NCBI GenBank assembly: GCA_030645365.1
Contig: JAUSMB010000030.1
Coordinates: forward strand, 21,714-85,713
Length of the DNA: 64,000 nt
Source: Rugosibacter sp.
Lineage (GTDB): Bacteria; Pseudomonadota; Gammaproteobacteria; Burkholderiales; Rhodocyclaceae
Direction of reading: 5' to 3'
Part shown: piece by piece, positions 8,618 through 17,941 of the stretch
Layout of the letters: every line of letters starts with the position of its first letter
Position numbering within the stretch: the first letter of the stretch is position 1
Program-made: the position numbers and the translations under genes
The notes under the pieces: model-generated
Database searches by the model: none
Seen by the model: only the letters and a program-made list of their open reading frames with translations
Told to the model about the DNA's origin: nothing

Positions 8618-9886
8618 TTACGGCAATCGCTGATCAATCACCACGCGGATACCTTTTGTTCCCGGCTTCACTGCCGTACTGCTGCCGGTCAGGTCGCCGC
8701 TAGCGGGCATGGCTTGGCCTGATTTCGAGACACGCACCTCAATGCGCAGCGCTTTTGCGGATGATATTTTGTTGTCCGGCGACATCGCCTGGCTATCGTC
8801 GAGCTTGAAATCAAAAGGCAAATCAGCCACACGCACGCGCTGCACGGCCAGCGGCATGCGCGAACCATTCACCGCGCGGGCAAAAATGAACACCGTTTCT
8901 TCCGACGTGGTTTGCACCCGCAGGGCGGGACTCAATTCGACACGGCCGCTGACGGCGCTGGACATCGTCGCTGCATCGCTTGATTTTGGCGCCGGCGCCG
9001 TATCACCGGCGCCGACTTTTACCCCCCCCACCTCGCGCGCTCTGGCGATGCCGGCTGCGATCATGCGCGCTTCATCCGAAGCGGGATCCATCTGCGCCTG
9101 CAAACGCTCCCAATAACCAATCGCTGCCGCATAGTTTTTCCCGGCGAGCGCCTCGGCACCTGCCAAGAGCAAAGCCTTGCCGTTATCCGGCTCAAGTTGC
9201 AACGCCTGCACGATCAATTCATGCGGGCGCCCGGCGAAGTTGTTGGTTTTTTGCAGCAACACATCGGCTAGTTCAGCCAGCAGTGATGCGTTTTTTTCCA
9301 GCAGTGGCTCGGCACGACCATAGGCACGTTCAGCATCATCCCAGCGACTCATCACTTTGTAGGCCCGCGCGAGCATCACCCAGCCTTCCATGTCATCAGG
9401 AGTCTGCGCCAGCTTTTTCTCAAGCTGACTGATCATGCCATTCATCGTCGCCACTGCCTGCGTATTGCGCTCGGCGCTGGACAGCAGTGCATCAGGATTG
9501 CCCAGCAGGACATACAGGCCGATAGCCGCCGCAGGCAACAGCGCCGCCAGTACCCAGCCATCCCAACGCCGTTTCGGGCTTGCAGCAGCGGTAGATGCGG
9601 CCGATGCGTCGTCGAGCAACTGGTGCTGCAGCTCATCCCGAGCCTCGGCGTAATCGGCCGCTGAAATCAGGTGATTGGCATAGTCTCTTTCGAGTTCGGC
9701 GAGACGGTCACGATGGATCGTTGTATTCAGCGCCGAGGTCGCATCACCGGAATAGTCGGCGCTGGCGACACGGCGATGTTGGTCACCCTGACCGTTTTTT
9801 TTACCGATCCCGCGCCACCACGGGCGCAACAGCAACACCAGGGCGGCCAAGGTCAGTGCCGCCGCGGCGATAAAAAATGAATTCAT
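8618..9886 (-). CDS. ccmI: Cytochrome c biogenesis protein CcmI (TPR, apocytochrome chaperone)
   Basis: CcmI holds apocytochrome c and hands it to CcmF/CcmH for heme ligation. The 422-aa protein starts with a membrane helix (SFFIAAAALTLAALVLLLRPW), has a cytoplasmic coiled-coil-like part (RDRLAELERDYANHLIS), a second helix near residue 110, TPR repeats from about 150 (EGWVMLARAYKVMSRWDDAERAY) and a C-terminal beta domain. Two dispersed-repeat copies lie in frame: RRVASADYSGD in the first loop and KVGAGDTAP between the TPR and C-terminal domains, both linkers. It overlaps ccmH by 4 bp and is last in the ccm operon. Confidence 0.92.
   Translation of the reverse strand: MNSFFIAAAALTLAALVLLLRPWWRGIGKKNGQGDQHRRVASADYSGDATSALNTTIHRDRLAELERDYANHLISAADYAEARDELQHQLLDDASAASTAAASPKRRWDGWVLAALLPAAAIGLYVLLGNPDALLSSAERNTQAVATMNGMISQLEKKLAQTPDDMEGWVMLARAYKVMSRWDDAERAYGRAEPLLEKNASLLAELADVLLQKTNNFAGRPHELIVQALQLEPDNGKALLLAGAEALAGKNYAAAIGYWERLQAQMDPASDEARMIAAGIARAREVGGVKVGAGDTAPAPKSSDAATMSSAVSGRVELSPALRVQTTSEETVFIFARAVNGSRMPLAVQRVRVADLPFDFKLDDSQAMSPDNKISSAKALRIEVRVSKSGQAMPASGDLTGSSTAVKPGTKGIRVVIDQRLP
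8996..9021 (-). repeat. Dispersed 26-bp repeat, copy 3
   Basis: The minus strand reads TAAAAGTCGGCGCCGGTG then ATACGGCG, one mismatch. It encodes KVGAGDTA in a linker of CcmI. Confidence 0.88.
9750..9775 (+). repeat. Dispersed 26-bp repeat, copy 4
   Basis: Reads GAATAGTCGGCGCTGGCG then ACACGGCG, one mismatch (T in the A-run). The antisense reading in ccmI is RRVASADYS. It is the second copy within the same gene and in the opposite orientation to copy 3. Confidence 0.85.
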
Positions 9887-10356
9887 GTGTCGGATTGATC
9901 CAGCAGTGCCGCCGCATGGCGACGTTGTTCTTCAGAAAGGATAGGCGGCGGCGCCATGCGATTGCGCCGCCGCAGGAAAAACACCAGCGCACCCAGCCCG
10001 CCCGCCAGCAAGATGAACGGCCCGCCCCATAGCGCCCAGGTGGAGGGCTTGACCGGCGGCCGGTAACGCACAAAATCGCCATAGCGGGCGACCATGAAAT
10101 CAAGGATTTCGCGGTCGGTTTTTCCCTCGCCTATCATTTTGCGTATCTCGCGCCGCAGGTCATTCGCCAGGTCGGCCTGCGAACCGGCGATCGATTCGTT
10201 CTGGCAAACCAGGCAACGCAGCTCTTCGCTGATCGCCATCAGCCGTTTTTCCACGGCCTCGTTAGTCGCCAGCGGGGCGGCCTCACCGGCGAATACGCCG
10301 CCCGCGACCAGCGCAACCAGCGCGAATAGCATCAGCAACACCGGCCAGCGCCTCAT
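9883..10356 (-). CDS. ccmH: Cytochrome c maturation protein CcmH (thioredoxin-like)
   Basis: CcmH is a membrane-anchored periplasmic thiol protein that reduces the apocytochrome CXXCH for heme attachment. The 157-aa short type has a signal/anchor, the LRCLVCQN motif with C48 and C51, a C-terminal membrane helix (PFILLAGGLGALVFFL) and a basic tail. The start at 10356 is chosen because it overlaps the ccmG stop by 4 bp. The open frame continues upstream to 10692 only as antisense-free read-through of ccmG DNA in another frame. Confidence 0.94.
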   Translation of the reverse strand: MRRWPVLLMLFALVALVAGGVFAGEAAPLATNEAVEKRLMAISEELRCLVCQNESIAGSQADLANDLRREIRKMIGEGKTDREILDFMVARYGDFVRYRPPVKPSTWALWGGPFILLAGGLGALVFFLRRRNRMAPPPILSEEQRRHAAALLDQSDT

Positions 10357-10877
10357 CGCGACAACTCCGCCACCAGAGGCAGAATTTTCTTGTTCAATGA
10401 TTCCGGTGTAATCGGCCCGGTATGTTTCATGCGGATGATGCCCTGCTTGTCGATGACATAGGTTTCCGGCACGCCATACACGCCATAGTCGATGCCCACG
10501 CGGCCATCGGCATCGACCGCTGTCAGCGTATAAGGATTGCCCAGCTTGTCCAGCCATTGCCGGGCATCTGCCACCTTGTCCTTGTAATCCAGCCCGATGA
10601 TCGGCACCTGACCAGTCTTGGCAAACTCGACCAGCACCGGATGTTCTTCGCGGCACGCAACGCACCACGAAGCCCAGACATTCAGCAGCCACACGCGCCC
10701 CTTCATGTCGGCGACAGAAAAACTTTTGGCGGCGTCATGCAACTGCGGCAGGGTGAAGGCCGGTGCCGGTTTGCCGATCAGCGGCGAAGGCACATCGCGC
10801 GGGTCACGCGTCAGGCCAATCGCCAGAAAACCGATCAGCACGGCAAATGCCGCCAGCGGAAGCAGAAAGCGCTTCAT
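10353..10877 (-). CDS. ccmG: Thiol:disulfide interchange protein CcmG/DsbE
   Basis: A periplasmic, membrane-anchored thioredoxin-fold protein that keeps CcmH and apocytochrome thiols reduced. The 174-aa protein has an N-terminal hydrophobic anchor, the active site WASWCVACREEHP (C72/C75) and the GVYGVPETYVID cis-proline region. It overlaps ccmF by 4 bp and ccmH by 4 bp in a tightly coupled operon. Confidence 0.95.
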   Translation of the reverse strand: MKRFLLPLAAFAVLIGFLAIGLTRDPRDVPSPLIGKPAPAFTLPQLHDAAKSFSVADMKGRVWLLNVWASWCVACREEHPVLVEFAKTGQVPIIGLDYKDKVADARQWLDKLGNPYTLTAVDADGRVGIDYGVYGVPETYVIDKQGIIRMKHTGPITPESLNKKILPLVAELSR

Positions 10878-12823
10878 GCCGTGGCGCTTGCCGGTAAGCT
10901 CGCCGCAGCCTTGACGCGCAAGCGGTAACGCCGATCAAACACTGCAAGGAAACCACCCGCCGCCATCAGCAGGCAACCGCCCCATATCCAGTCGACAAAG
11001 GGTTTGAAATAAACGCGCACGCTCCATGCGCCCTGCTGGTCGAGCGGCTCGCCGAGCGAGACATAAATGTCGCGGGTAAAACCGGCATCAATCGCGGCTT
11101 CCGTCATCGGCATCTGCGATGAAAAATACTGGCGCTTTTCCGGATGCAAGGTTTTTAGCACGCGGCCATTTTTCGACAATTCAAACTCGCCGACACTGGC
11201 CCGATAGTTGGGCCCTGGCGCCGCGCTGATACTAAGCAGGCGCAGCTGGTAACCCCCGACGCTGACGACATCGCCGGTCTGCATGCGCACATCTTTTTCT
11301 TCCTGGTAGCCGCCGACCAGCGTCACGCCAAGGACGAATACGGCAATGCCGAAGTGGGCGAGATGCATGCCCCAGAAAGAGGTCGGCGCACTGCCTCCGC
11401 CGATTTTGAGGCGTTCAACAATCTGAAAAACCGTGCTTGATGCAATCCACACGGCGAGCAGGCAACCCAGCGCGGTCATTGGCGTCCACGTGCCCATCAG
11501 CTGCGGCAAGATGATGCCGGCCAGCAGCGCAAGCACAAAGCTCAGACGCAGGCGACGCGCCATGTCCCGCAAGTCAGCCTGCTTCCAGCGCGCCAGCGGA
11601 CCAACGGCAATCAGCATCAGCAGCGGCACCACGACCGGGACAAACACGGTATTGAAATACGGCGGGCCGACCGACAGCTTGCCCAGCCCCAACGCGTCAA
11701 TCAGCAAGGGATACAGCGTGCCAAGCAGTACGCTACCAGTAGCCACCACCAGCAGCACATTGTTGATCAGCAGCATCGTTTCACGCGAGACAAGGGCAAA
11801 GGCGCCACCCGCGCTCACCTTGGGCGCACGCCAGGCAAACAGCGCCAGCGATGAACCGATCACCACACCCAGCAGGAGCAGGATGAACACCCCCCGGCTC
11901 GGGTCAGAGGCGAAAGCATGCACTGAAGTGAGCACGCCGGAACGCACGAGAAAAGTGCCCAGCAGCGACAACGAAAATGCGGCGATCGCCAGCAGCACCG
12001 TCCAGTTCTTGAACGCGCCGCGCTTTTCGGTAATGGCCAGCGAATGGATCAGCGCCGTACCTGCCAGCCAGGGCATGAAGGAAGCATTTTCCACCGGATC
12101 CCAGAACCACCAGCCGCCCCAGCCCAGCTCGTAATACGCCCACCAGCTGCCCATCGCAATGCCGATGGTCAGAAAGCACCAGGCCGCCGTGGTCCATGGC
12201 CGTGACCAGCGCGCCCAGGCCGCATCCAAGCGGCCGGAAATCAAGGCCGCTATGGCAAAAGCAAAGGCGACTGCAAAGCCGACATAGCCCATGTACAGCA
12301 TCGGCGGATGAAACACCAGGCCGGGGTCTTGCAGCAAGGGGTTCAGGTCACTCCCTTCGGCAGCCGCAGGCAACAGGCGGGCAAACGGATTGGAGGTAAA
12401 CAAGATGAAAGCCAGCATGCCGACACTGACCAGCCCGAGCACGGCAAGCACACGCGCCACCATGACTTCGGGCAACTGGCGGGAAGTCACCGAGACCGCC
12501 GCACCCCAGCCGGAGAGCATCAGCACCCACAGCAGCAGCGAACCCTCATGCCCGCCCCAGACGGCGGCAAAGCGGTAAATCGCCGGCAACTGGGTGTTTG
12601 AATTCTGCGCGACATAGGCCACGGAAAAATCATTGGCCAGAAAACTTTGCGCCAGACAGGCAAATGAAAATGCCAGCAGCAGAAAGTGCGTTTGCGCAGC
12701 AGGCCGTGCCAGCGCAATCCATTGTGCCTGACTGCGCTGTGCGCCAATCAGCGGCAGCACGCCCTGCATCAGGGTTGCCACAAAAGCAAGAATAAGGGCG
12801 AAGTGTCCGAGTTCAGGGGTCAT
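10874..12823 (-). CDS. ccmF: Heme lyase subunit CcmF
   Basis: A large polytopic membrane protein that ligates heme to apocytochrome c together with CcmH/CcmI. The 649-aa protein carries the WWD heme-handling signature ([20 protein letters not shown]) and many transmembrane helices. A periplasmic domain is followed by a final helix ([19 protein letters not shown]). The length matches the family, and it overlaps both neighbours by 4 bp. Confidence 0.96.
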   Translation of the reverse strand: MTPELGHFALILAFVATLMQGVLPLIGAQRSQAQWIALARPAAQTHFLLLAFSFACLAQSFLANDFSVAYVAQNSNTQLPAIYRFAAVWGGHEGSLLLWVLMLSGWGAAVSVTSRQLPEVMVARVLAVLGLVSVGMLAFILFTSNPFARLLPAAAEGSDLNPLLQDPGLVFHPPMLYMGYVGFAVAFAFAIAALISGRLDAAWARWSRPWTTAAWCFLTIGIAMGSWWAYYELGWGGWWFWDPVENASFMPWLAGTALIHSLAITEKRGAFKNWTVLLAIAAFSLSLLGTFLVRSGVLTSVHAFASDPSRGVFILLLLGVVIGSSLALFAWRAPKVSAGGAFALVSRETMLLINNVLLVVATGSVLLGTLYPLLIDALGLGKLSVGPPYFNTVFVPVVVPLLMLIAVGPLARWKQADLRDMARRLRLSFVLALLAGIILPQLMGTWTPMTALGCLLAVWIASSTVFQIVERLKIGGGSAPTSFWGMHLAHFGIAVFVLGVTLVGGYQEEKDVRMQTGDVVSVGGYQLRLLSISAAPGPNYRASVGEFELSKNGRVLKTLHPEKRQYFSSQMPMTEAAIDAGFTRDIYVSLGEPLDQQGAWSVRVYFKPFVDWIWGGCLLMAAGGFLAVFDRRYRLRVKAAASLPASATA

Positions 12824-13242
12824 TTTTTCTGTGCCTGTTCAATCGCATGTTGAGCTTCGGGAGGCATGTAGTTTTCATCATGCTTGGCCAGCACTTCACT
12901 GGCGGAAAACAAACCATCGGCACCCAGCTTGCCTTGCACGATGGCGCCTTTGCCATCACGGAACAAGTCGGGCAGGATGCCGGTATAGGCCACGGGGATT
13001 TCCTTTGCCGTATCGGTGATGGCAAACCGCGTGGTCATGCCCTCACGCTGGATAGAGCCTTGCTTGACCAGCCCGCCCATGCGGAAGGCCTTGCCGTGCG
13101 GCGCCTTGCCCGCGATGACATCCGAGGGTGTGATGTACAACGCGATATTGCTGTCCAGCGCCTTCAACACCAGGATAGCCGCGATGGTGATTGATGCCAG
13201 GCCGCCGACAATCAGGGCGATGCGTTTATGACGGGGTTTCAT
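12820..13242 (-). CDS. ccmE: Periplasmic heme chaperone CcmE
   Basis: CcmE covalently binds heme from CcmC and delivers it to CcmF. The 140-aa protein has an N-terminal anchor helix and a beta-barrel OB domain. The heme-binding histidine H121 sits in AKHDENYMP with Y125. The flexible C-terminus [12 protein letters not shown] follows. It overlaps ccmF and ccmD by 4 bp each. Confidence 0.96.
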   Translation of the reverse strand: MKPRHKRIALIVGGLASITIAAILVLKALDSNIALYITPSDVIAGKAPHGKAFRMGGLVKQGSIQREGMTTRFAITDTAKEIPVAYTGILPDLFRDGKGAIVQGKLGADGLFSASEVLAKHDENYMPPEAQHAIEQAQKK

Positions 13243-13439
13243 CGGGAGATATGATCCTTGTTGTGATCCAGGACTTCGGCCAGCCGTTCGCGGGCCAGAT
13301 TGCGCCGAACGTCGTTCAGACGTCGCCTGAGCAGAAAAGGTTCCGCCACCAGCAGCAAAGCACAGGCGCCAAAGCTGCCCCAGACATATAAGGCATAACC
13401 GCCCATGGCGAAAAATTCGCCGACGCTATTCCAATGCAT
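13239..13439 (-). CDS. ccmD: Heme exporter protein CcmD
   Basis: A 66-aa single-helix membrane protein needed to release holo-CcmE from CcmABC. The N-terminal [13 protein letters not shown] segment and following helix ([12 protein letters not shown]), then a charged [14 protein letters not shown] tail, are typical. The start lies inside the 3' end of ccmC (14-bp overlap). Confidence 0.88.
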   Translation of the reverse strand: MHWNSVGEFFAMGGYALYVWGSFGACALLLVAEPFLLRRRLNDVRRNLARERLAEVLDHNKDHISR

Positions 13440-14170
13440 GTTTCACCCATTCGGTATGCCGTTCGCGTTCGAGCATGATGGCGCGCAAGCGCATCAGCGA
13501 CACGGCAATGGAATACATCCAGAACGCCAGCGCCATCAGCAGCATGCCCCACAGCATGGTTTGCGCCATGGATGGTGCGCGCGTCAGATTGATCGTCGAG
13601 CCCTGATGCAATGTGTTCCACCATGTCACGGAGAAATAAATGATGGGCACATTGACCACACCAATCAGCGCCAGGATCGCCCCGGCCTTGTCGGCGCGGC
13701 GCGGATCGTCAATCGCGGATTGCAATGCGATGAACCCGACGTAGAGAAAAAACAGGATCAGTTCGGAGGTCAGGCGTGCATCCCATACCCACCACGTACC
13801 CCACATCGGTTTGCCCCAGAAGGCACCCGTCCACAAGCTCAGCGCAGCCATCAGCGCACCCGTCGGCGCCAGCGCCTGCGCCATCATGCTCGACAGGCGC
13901 GTGTTCAACGCCAGGCCAAGACCCGCCCAAAACGCCATCGCCAGATAAATGATCATCGACATCCATGAAGCAGGCACATGCACGAAGATGATGCGATAGC
14001 CTTCGCCCTGCTGCGCATCGGTGGGTGCAACAAAAAAAAGACACCCACAGGCCAGCCGCACCGAAGAGCAGCGCCAGCGTCCAGAACAATGGAACGAGTC
14101 TTCCGGCCAGCGGATAAAAACTCTGCGGGCTGGCGAAACGAAACCAGTTAATGAGATTCATGTTGGTCAT
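13426..14170 (-). pseudogene. ccmC: ccmC heme exporter subunit, interrupted by a one-base frameshift
   Basis: CcmC handles heme at the periplasmic side and loads CcmE. The N-terminal part (14170 or 14161 down to about 14035; LINWFRFASPQSFYPLAG) and the rest (AQQGEGYRIIFVHVPASW, then the WWD signature GTWWVWDARLTSE) are in different frames. The break lies in a run of eight A on the plus strand (14032-14039). Removing one base gives a continuous WVSFFVAPTDAQQ. Every other ccm gene is intact, so a homopolymer sequencing error or slippage-tolerated expression is as likely as true loss. A dispersed-repeat copy abuts the start codon and there is no Shine-Dalgarno. Confidence 0.88.
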
Positions 14171-14196
14171 AAAAAGTCGGCGCTGGCAAGACGGCG
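14171..14196 (+). repeat. Dispersed 26-bp repeat, copy 5 (abutting ccmC start)
   Basis: Reads AAAAAGTCGGCGCTGGCA then AGACGGCG, two mismatches in the tail. It lies in the 61-bp ccmB-ccmC gap and touches the ccmC ATG at 14170. Confidence 0.85.
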
Positions 14197-14231
14197 AATC
14201 ACCTGTTCATCGCCCTGTTTTTTTACCTTGT

Positions 14232-14897
14232 TCATTCCAGTGCAATCCTCAACGCCGCCGTAGTCGCCCACGGCGCAAAAAAAACCGCCAGCGCCAGCAA
14301 GGCCGCCAACAGTGACAGATGCCCTTCGACACCCAAACCCGCACTTTGCGCTTCGACCGCACCCGCACCAAAAATCAGCGTGGGTATGTAGAGCGGCAAC
14401 ACCAGCAAGGCCAGCAACACACCGCCGCCGCGCACACCCAACGTGAGCGCCGCGCCCATGGCGCCAATCAGCGACAGCAGTGGCGTGCCGAGCAACAGCG
14501 ACAAGCTGAGGATGAATAACGTTTGTCCTTCCAGCGCAAACTGCAAGCCCAGCAGCGGCGCCAGCAATACCAACGGCAAACCGCACAACAACCAGTGGGC
14601 GAGAATTTTACCGGCAATCAGCAGCGCCAAGGGAGATGGCGAGAGCGCCATCTGTTCCAGCGTGCCATCCAGGTGATCCGCCGCAAATAGCCGGGGCAGC
14701 CCGAGCAGGGTAGACAACAGTGCCGCCACCCACAACACGCCAGGCGCGATTTTCTTCAGCAGCTCAGGTTCCGGGCCAATGCCCAGCGGAAAAAGACTGA
14801 CCACGATGACAAAAAAGAATAGGGTGGTCAGCACTTCGCTTTTGCGCCGCAAGGCCAGCAGCAGATCACGGCGTACTGTCGCCAGCAAGGCATTCAT
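14232..14897 (-). CDS. ccmB: Heme exporter permease CcmB
   Basis: The membrane subunit of the CcmAB ABC complex that frees heme-CcmE. The 221-aa protein has six hydrophobic helices and starts with the conserved cytoplasmic segment LLATVRRDLLLALRRKSEVL. It overlaps ccmA by 4 bp and is separated from ccmC by a 61-bp gap that holds a dispersed repeat. Confidence 0.94.
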   Translation of the reverse strand: MNALLATVRRDLLLALRRKSEVLTTLFFFVIVVSLFPLGIGPEPELLKKIAPGVLWVAALLSTLLGLPRLFAADHLDGTLEQMALSPSPLALLIAGKILAHWLLCGLPLVLLAPLLGLQFALEGQTLFILSLSLLLGTPLLSLIGAMGAALTLGVRGGGVLLALLVLPLYIPTLIFGAGAVEAQSAGLGVEGHLSLLAALLALAVFFAPWATTAALRIALE

Positions 14898-15502
14898 AGC
14901 ATCAGCCTTTTGCCTGCAGGCAATGGCAACGGCTGGTGGCTGGTCAGCACGGCCAGACCGCCCTTGGCCAGATGTTCGCCGATCAATTCACCGAGCAGTT
15001 GCACAGCACCACTATCCAGTGCATTGAATGCTTCGTCCAGCACCCACAGGGCGGCCGGACGTGTTAACAGGCGAGCCAACAAAACCCGGCGCTTTTGTCC
15101 GGCAGACAACACGCGCACCGGCAAGGCCTCGCGCCCACGCAAGCCCAAACGCACCAGCGCAGCAAGTGCAGCCTTTTCATCCAGAGGTATCCCGTCCAGC
15201 GCGGCTGACAGGCACAGGTTTTCTAGCGGCGTCAGGTCATCCTTCACCGCCGCATGGTGCCCCAGATACAGCAGGTCGCGGTGAAAATCCGCTTCACTGG
15301 CCGCCACGCCACGCCAGTAAATCTCACCCGCATCCGCCGGTGACAAGCCGACCAGCAAGCGCAGCAAGCTGGTTTTGCCCGCACCGTTTTCACCTTGCAC
15401 ATGCAACCACTCGCCCGCCGCGAGCGAGAAGGAAACGTCGGCAAAGAGTTGGCGCTCTCCGCGTGAACAGGTAAGACCGGAAACTTTCAGCATGGCGCGC
15501 AT
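14894..15502 (-). CDS. ccmA: Heme exporter ATP-binding protein CcmA
   Basis: The ATPase of the CcmAB complex and first gene of the ccm operon. The 202-aa protein has Walker A GENGAGKTS, signature LSAGQKRRVLLARLL, Walker B LWVLDEAF and switch His in LTSHQP. A second in-frame ATG at 15493 is an alternative start. The upstream region 15503-15624 is shared with the divergent ABC-F gene and should hold both promoters. Confidence 0.95.
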   Translation of the reverse strand: MRAMLKVSGLTCSRGERQLFADVSFSLAAGEWLHVQGENGAGKTSLLRLLVGLSPADAGEIYWRGVAASEADFHRDLLYLGHHAAVKDDLTPLENLCLSAALDGIPLDEKAALAALVRLGLRGREALPVRVLSAGQKRRVLLARLLTRPAALWVLDEAFNALDSGAVQLLGELIGEHLAKGGLAVLTSHQPLPLPAGKRLML

Positions 15503-15624
15503 TCTACCGCCGCCAGGTACTTTGATTGGTCAGCAGTAGGTCTGGGCGATAGAATACGCAACCCGCCGCATTATTGAGGCGCATTTTCAGTTGCCTTCTC
15601 GTCGCTTTTTTTGGTCACCCACTC

Positions 15625-17256
15625 ATGCTCGTCGCATCCAATATCACCATTCAGTTTGGTAGCAAACCCTTATTTGAAAACGTCTCCGTTAAATTCGGCG
15701 ACGGCAACCGTTATGGTCTGATCGGTGCGAATGGCTCCGGCAAAACCACGTTCATGAAAATCCTGGCAGGCGTGATTGACTCTTCTGCCGGGAACGTCTC
15801 GCTCGATCCAGGCGAGCGCATGGCTTATTTGCGCCAGGATCAATTCGCTTTTGAGGATGTTCGCGTACTCGACGTGGTGATGATGGGGCACACAGAAATG
15901 TGGGCCTGCATGACTGAGCGCGATGCGATTTACGCCAACCTTGAAGCAACCGAAGACGATTACATGCATGCGGCCGAGCTGGAAGGAAAGTTCGCCGAAT
16001 ATGACGGGTATACCGCCGAAGCGCGCGCTGGCGAATTGCTGCTTGGCGCAGGGATTCCCATTGAACAGCACACCGGCCCGATGAGTCAGGTGGCGCCAGG
16101 CTGGAAGCTGCGTGTGCTGCTGGTGCAGGCGCTGTTCGCCAATCCCGACATCCTGCTGCTAGATGAACCCACCAACAACCTCGACATCAATACCATCCGC
16201 TGGCTGGAAGATATTCTCAACCAGCGCAGCAGCACCATGATCATCATCTCGCATGATCGTCACTTCCTGAATCAGGTATGTACCCACATGGCGGATTTGG
16301 ATTACGGCACGATCAAGGTCTATGGCGGTAACTATGATGATTTCATGGAAGCCTCAACCATCGCACGCGAGCGGCAGATGTCGGCCAATACCAAGGCGAA
16401 AGAACGCGTCTCTGATTTGCAGGATTTCGTGCGGCGTTTTTCAGCCAATAAATCCAAGGCGCGGCAGGCGACTAGCCGCATGAAGCTGATAGAAAAAATC
16501 AAACCGGAAGACATCAAGCCCTCATCGCGCCAGTATCCATGGATCCGTTTTGACTACGACGAGAAAGAAAAATTGCATCGTCTGGCGTGCGAAATCCAGA
16601 ACCTCGGTTTTGGCTACGAACCTCAAGTGCCGATTATCAAATCGTTATCGATAAGCATCGAAGCGGGCGATAAAGTGGCCATCATCGGCGAAAACGGTGT
16701 CGGCAAAACCACCCTGTTGCGCCTGTTGGCGGGTGAAGCGCTGGGTGGCCTGACGCCGCAGGCCGGCCGAGTGAAATGGGCCGAAAAAGCCCGCCCCGGC
16801 GTGTTCGCACAGGACCACGCCAGTGACTTTGCTTCTAAAGAAATACTCACTGAATGGATTGTGCAATGGGTGCGCGCCGGAGGCTACGATGGTGGCGATG
16901 TGGAAACACTGATTCGCGGCACACTCGGGCGACTTCTTTTCTCTGGCGATGATGCAAAAAAATCTGTCGATGTGCTGTCTGGTGGCGAGCAAGTCCGCAT
17001 GCTGTTAGGCAAATTGATGCTTTTGCGCAACAACGTGCTGCTGATGGACGAACCAACCAATCACCTCGATATGGAATCCATCGAGTCGCTCAACACCGCA
17101 CTCGATAAATTTGCCGGAACACTGATTTTTGTCTCGCACGACCGCGAGTTTGTCTCATCTCTTGCCACGCGCATCATCGAGATCAAACCCGACCGGACCA
17201 TCGTCGATTACCGTGGTAACTACGAGGAATATCTTTCAAGCCAGGGCGTCAGTTAA
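15625..17256 (+). CDS. ABC-F family ATPase, YbiT type
   Basis: A ribosome-associated ABC-F protein that probably acts on stalled or special translation states. It is soluble, with two nucleotide-binding domains: Walker [15 protein letters not shown] then [14 protein letters not shown], signatures [13 protein letters not shown] and [13 protein letters not shown], and Walker [12 protein letters not shown] and [11 protein letters not shown]. The sequence follows E. coli YbiT closely throughout ([20 protein letters not shown]). I start it at 15625; the frame extends to 15574, but the extra residues do not fit the family. 543 aa. Confidence 0.9.
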   Translation: MLVASNITIQFGSKPLFENVSVKFGDGNRYGLIGANGSGKTTFMKILAGVIDSSAGNVSLDPGERMAYLRQDQFAFEDVRVLDVVMMGHTEMWACMTERDAIYANLEATEDDYMHAAELEGKFAEYDGYTAEARAGELLLGAGIPIEQHTGPMSQVAPGWKLRVLLVQALFANPDILLLDEPTNNLDINTIRWLEDILNQRSSTMIIISHDRHFLNQVCTHMADLDYGTIKVYGGNYDDFMEASTIARERQMSANTKAKERVSDLQDFVRRFSANKSKARQATSRMKLIEKIKPEDIKPSSRQYPWIRFDYDEKEKLHRLACEIQNLGFGYEPQVPIIKSLSISIEAGDKVAIIGENGVGKTTLLRLLAGEALGGLTPQAGRVKWAEKARPGVFAQDHASDFASKEILTEWIVQWVRAGGYDGGDVETLIRGTLGRLLFSGDDAKKSVDVLSGGEQVRMLLGKLMLLRNNVLLMDEPTNHLDMESIESLNTALDKFAGTLIFVSHDREFVSSLATRIIEIKPDRTIVDYRGNYEEYLSSQGVS

Positions 17257-17260
17257 CCGT

Positions 17261-17941
17261 TCAATCATCCCGCAAGCTGAGCTGCGGCCAACCGCGCGCA
17301 ACAGCTGTGGCTGCAAGCGTTTCATCGGCATCTACCGCCACCGGGTGAGTGACTTTTTCGAGTAGGGGAAAATCATTGTGCGAATCGCTGTAAAACCAGG
17401 ATTGCGCAAAACTACCCCACCATAATCCCATCGATTCAAGCCAGGCTTCCACTCGCTCGACCTTGCCTTCCCGAAAGGCCGGCAGGCCACGCGGCTGGCC
17501 TGAAAAAACGCCGTCCGCCTGCGCGGGAACGGTGGCGATTAGGTGAGGAATGCCCAACTCGCGGCAGATCGGGCCGGTGACAAAACTGTTGGTTGCCGTA
17601 ACTATGGCCAGCAAATCGCCATTCGCGACATGCTGCGCCACGCGTTGCCGTGCAGCCGCCGTGATAATCGGGTGGATTCGTGTGACCATGAACTCTGCAT
17701 GCCAGGCATCCAGCTCACGCCGCGTATGCCGCGCCAGGGGGGCGAGCTGAAAATCCAGGAATGCATGAATATCCAGCGTGCCATCTTTGTACTGGCGAAA
17801 AAATTCCTCATTCATGGCGGCATGCAGCTCGGCATCCAGCACGCCTTTGGCAATCAAGAATTGCGCCCATTCAAAATCAGAGTCACCCGCCAACAGCGTA
17901 TTGTCCAGGTCAAATAAAGCGAGATTCAATATCGGTTTCAT
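17261..17941 (-). CDS. HAD-family phosphatase, subfamily IB (SerB-like)
   Basis: A 226-aa HAD hydrolase starting with the nucleophile motif LALFDLDNTLL (D11, D13). Motif II is in VTATNS and motif IV in YSDSHNDFPLL. This is the subfamily IB group related to phosphoserine phosphatase, whose true substrate is usually unknown. It overlaps hda by 4 bp, an arrangement common in betaproteobacteria. It converges on the ABC-F gene with a 4-bp gap. Confidence 0.88.
   Translation of the reverse strand: MKPILNLALFDLDNTLLAGDSDFEWAQFLIAKGVLDAELHAAMNEEFFRQYKDGTLDIHAFLDFQLAPLARHTRRELDAWHAEFMVTRIHPIITAAARQRVAQHVANGDLLAIVTATNSFVTGPICRELGIPHLIATVPAQADGVFSGQPRGLPAFREGKVERVEAWLESMGLWWGSFAQSWFYSDSHNDFPLLEKVTHPVAVDADETLAATAVARGWPQLSLRDD

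Noticed and set aside
10357..10692. N-terminal extension of ccmH
   Set aside because: It overlaps ccmG entirely in another frame. The family start and the 4-bp overlap at 10356 are clear.
15503..15573. TTGATT and TAGAAT as promoter for the ABC-F gene
   Set aside because: The spacing is 22 bp, too long for a sigma-70 promoter.
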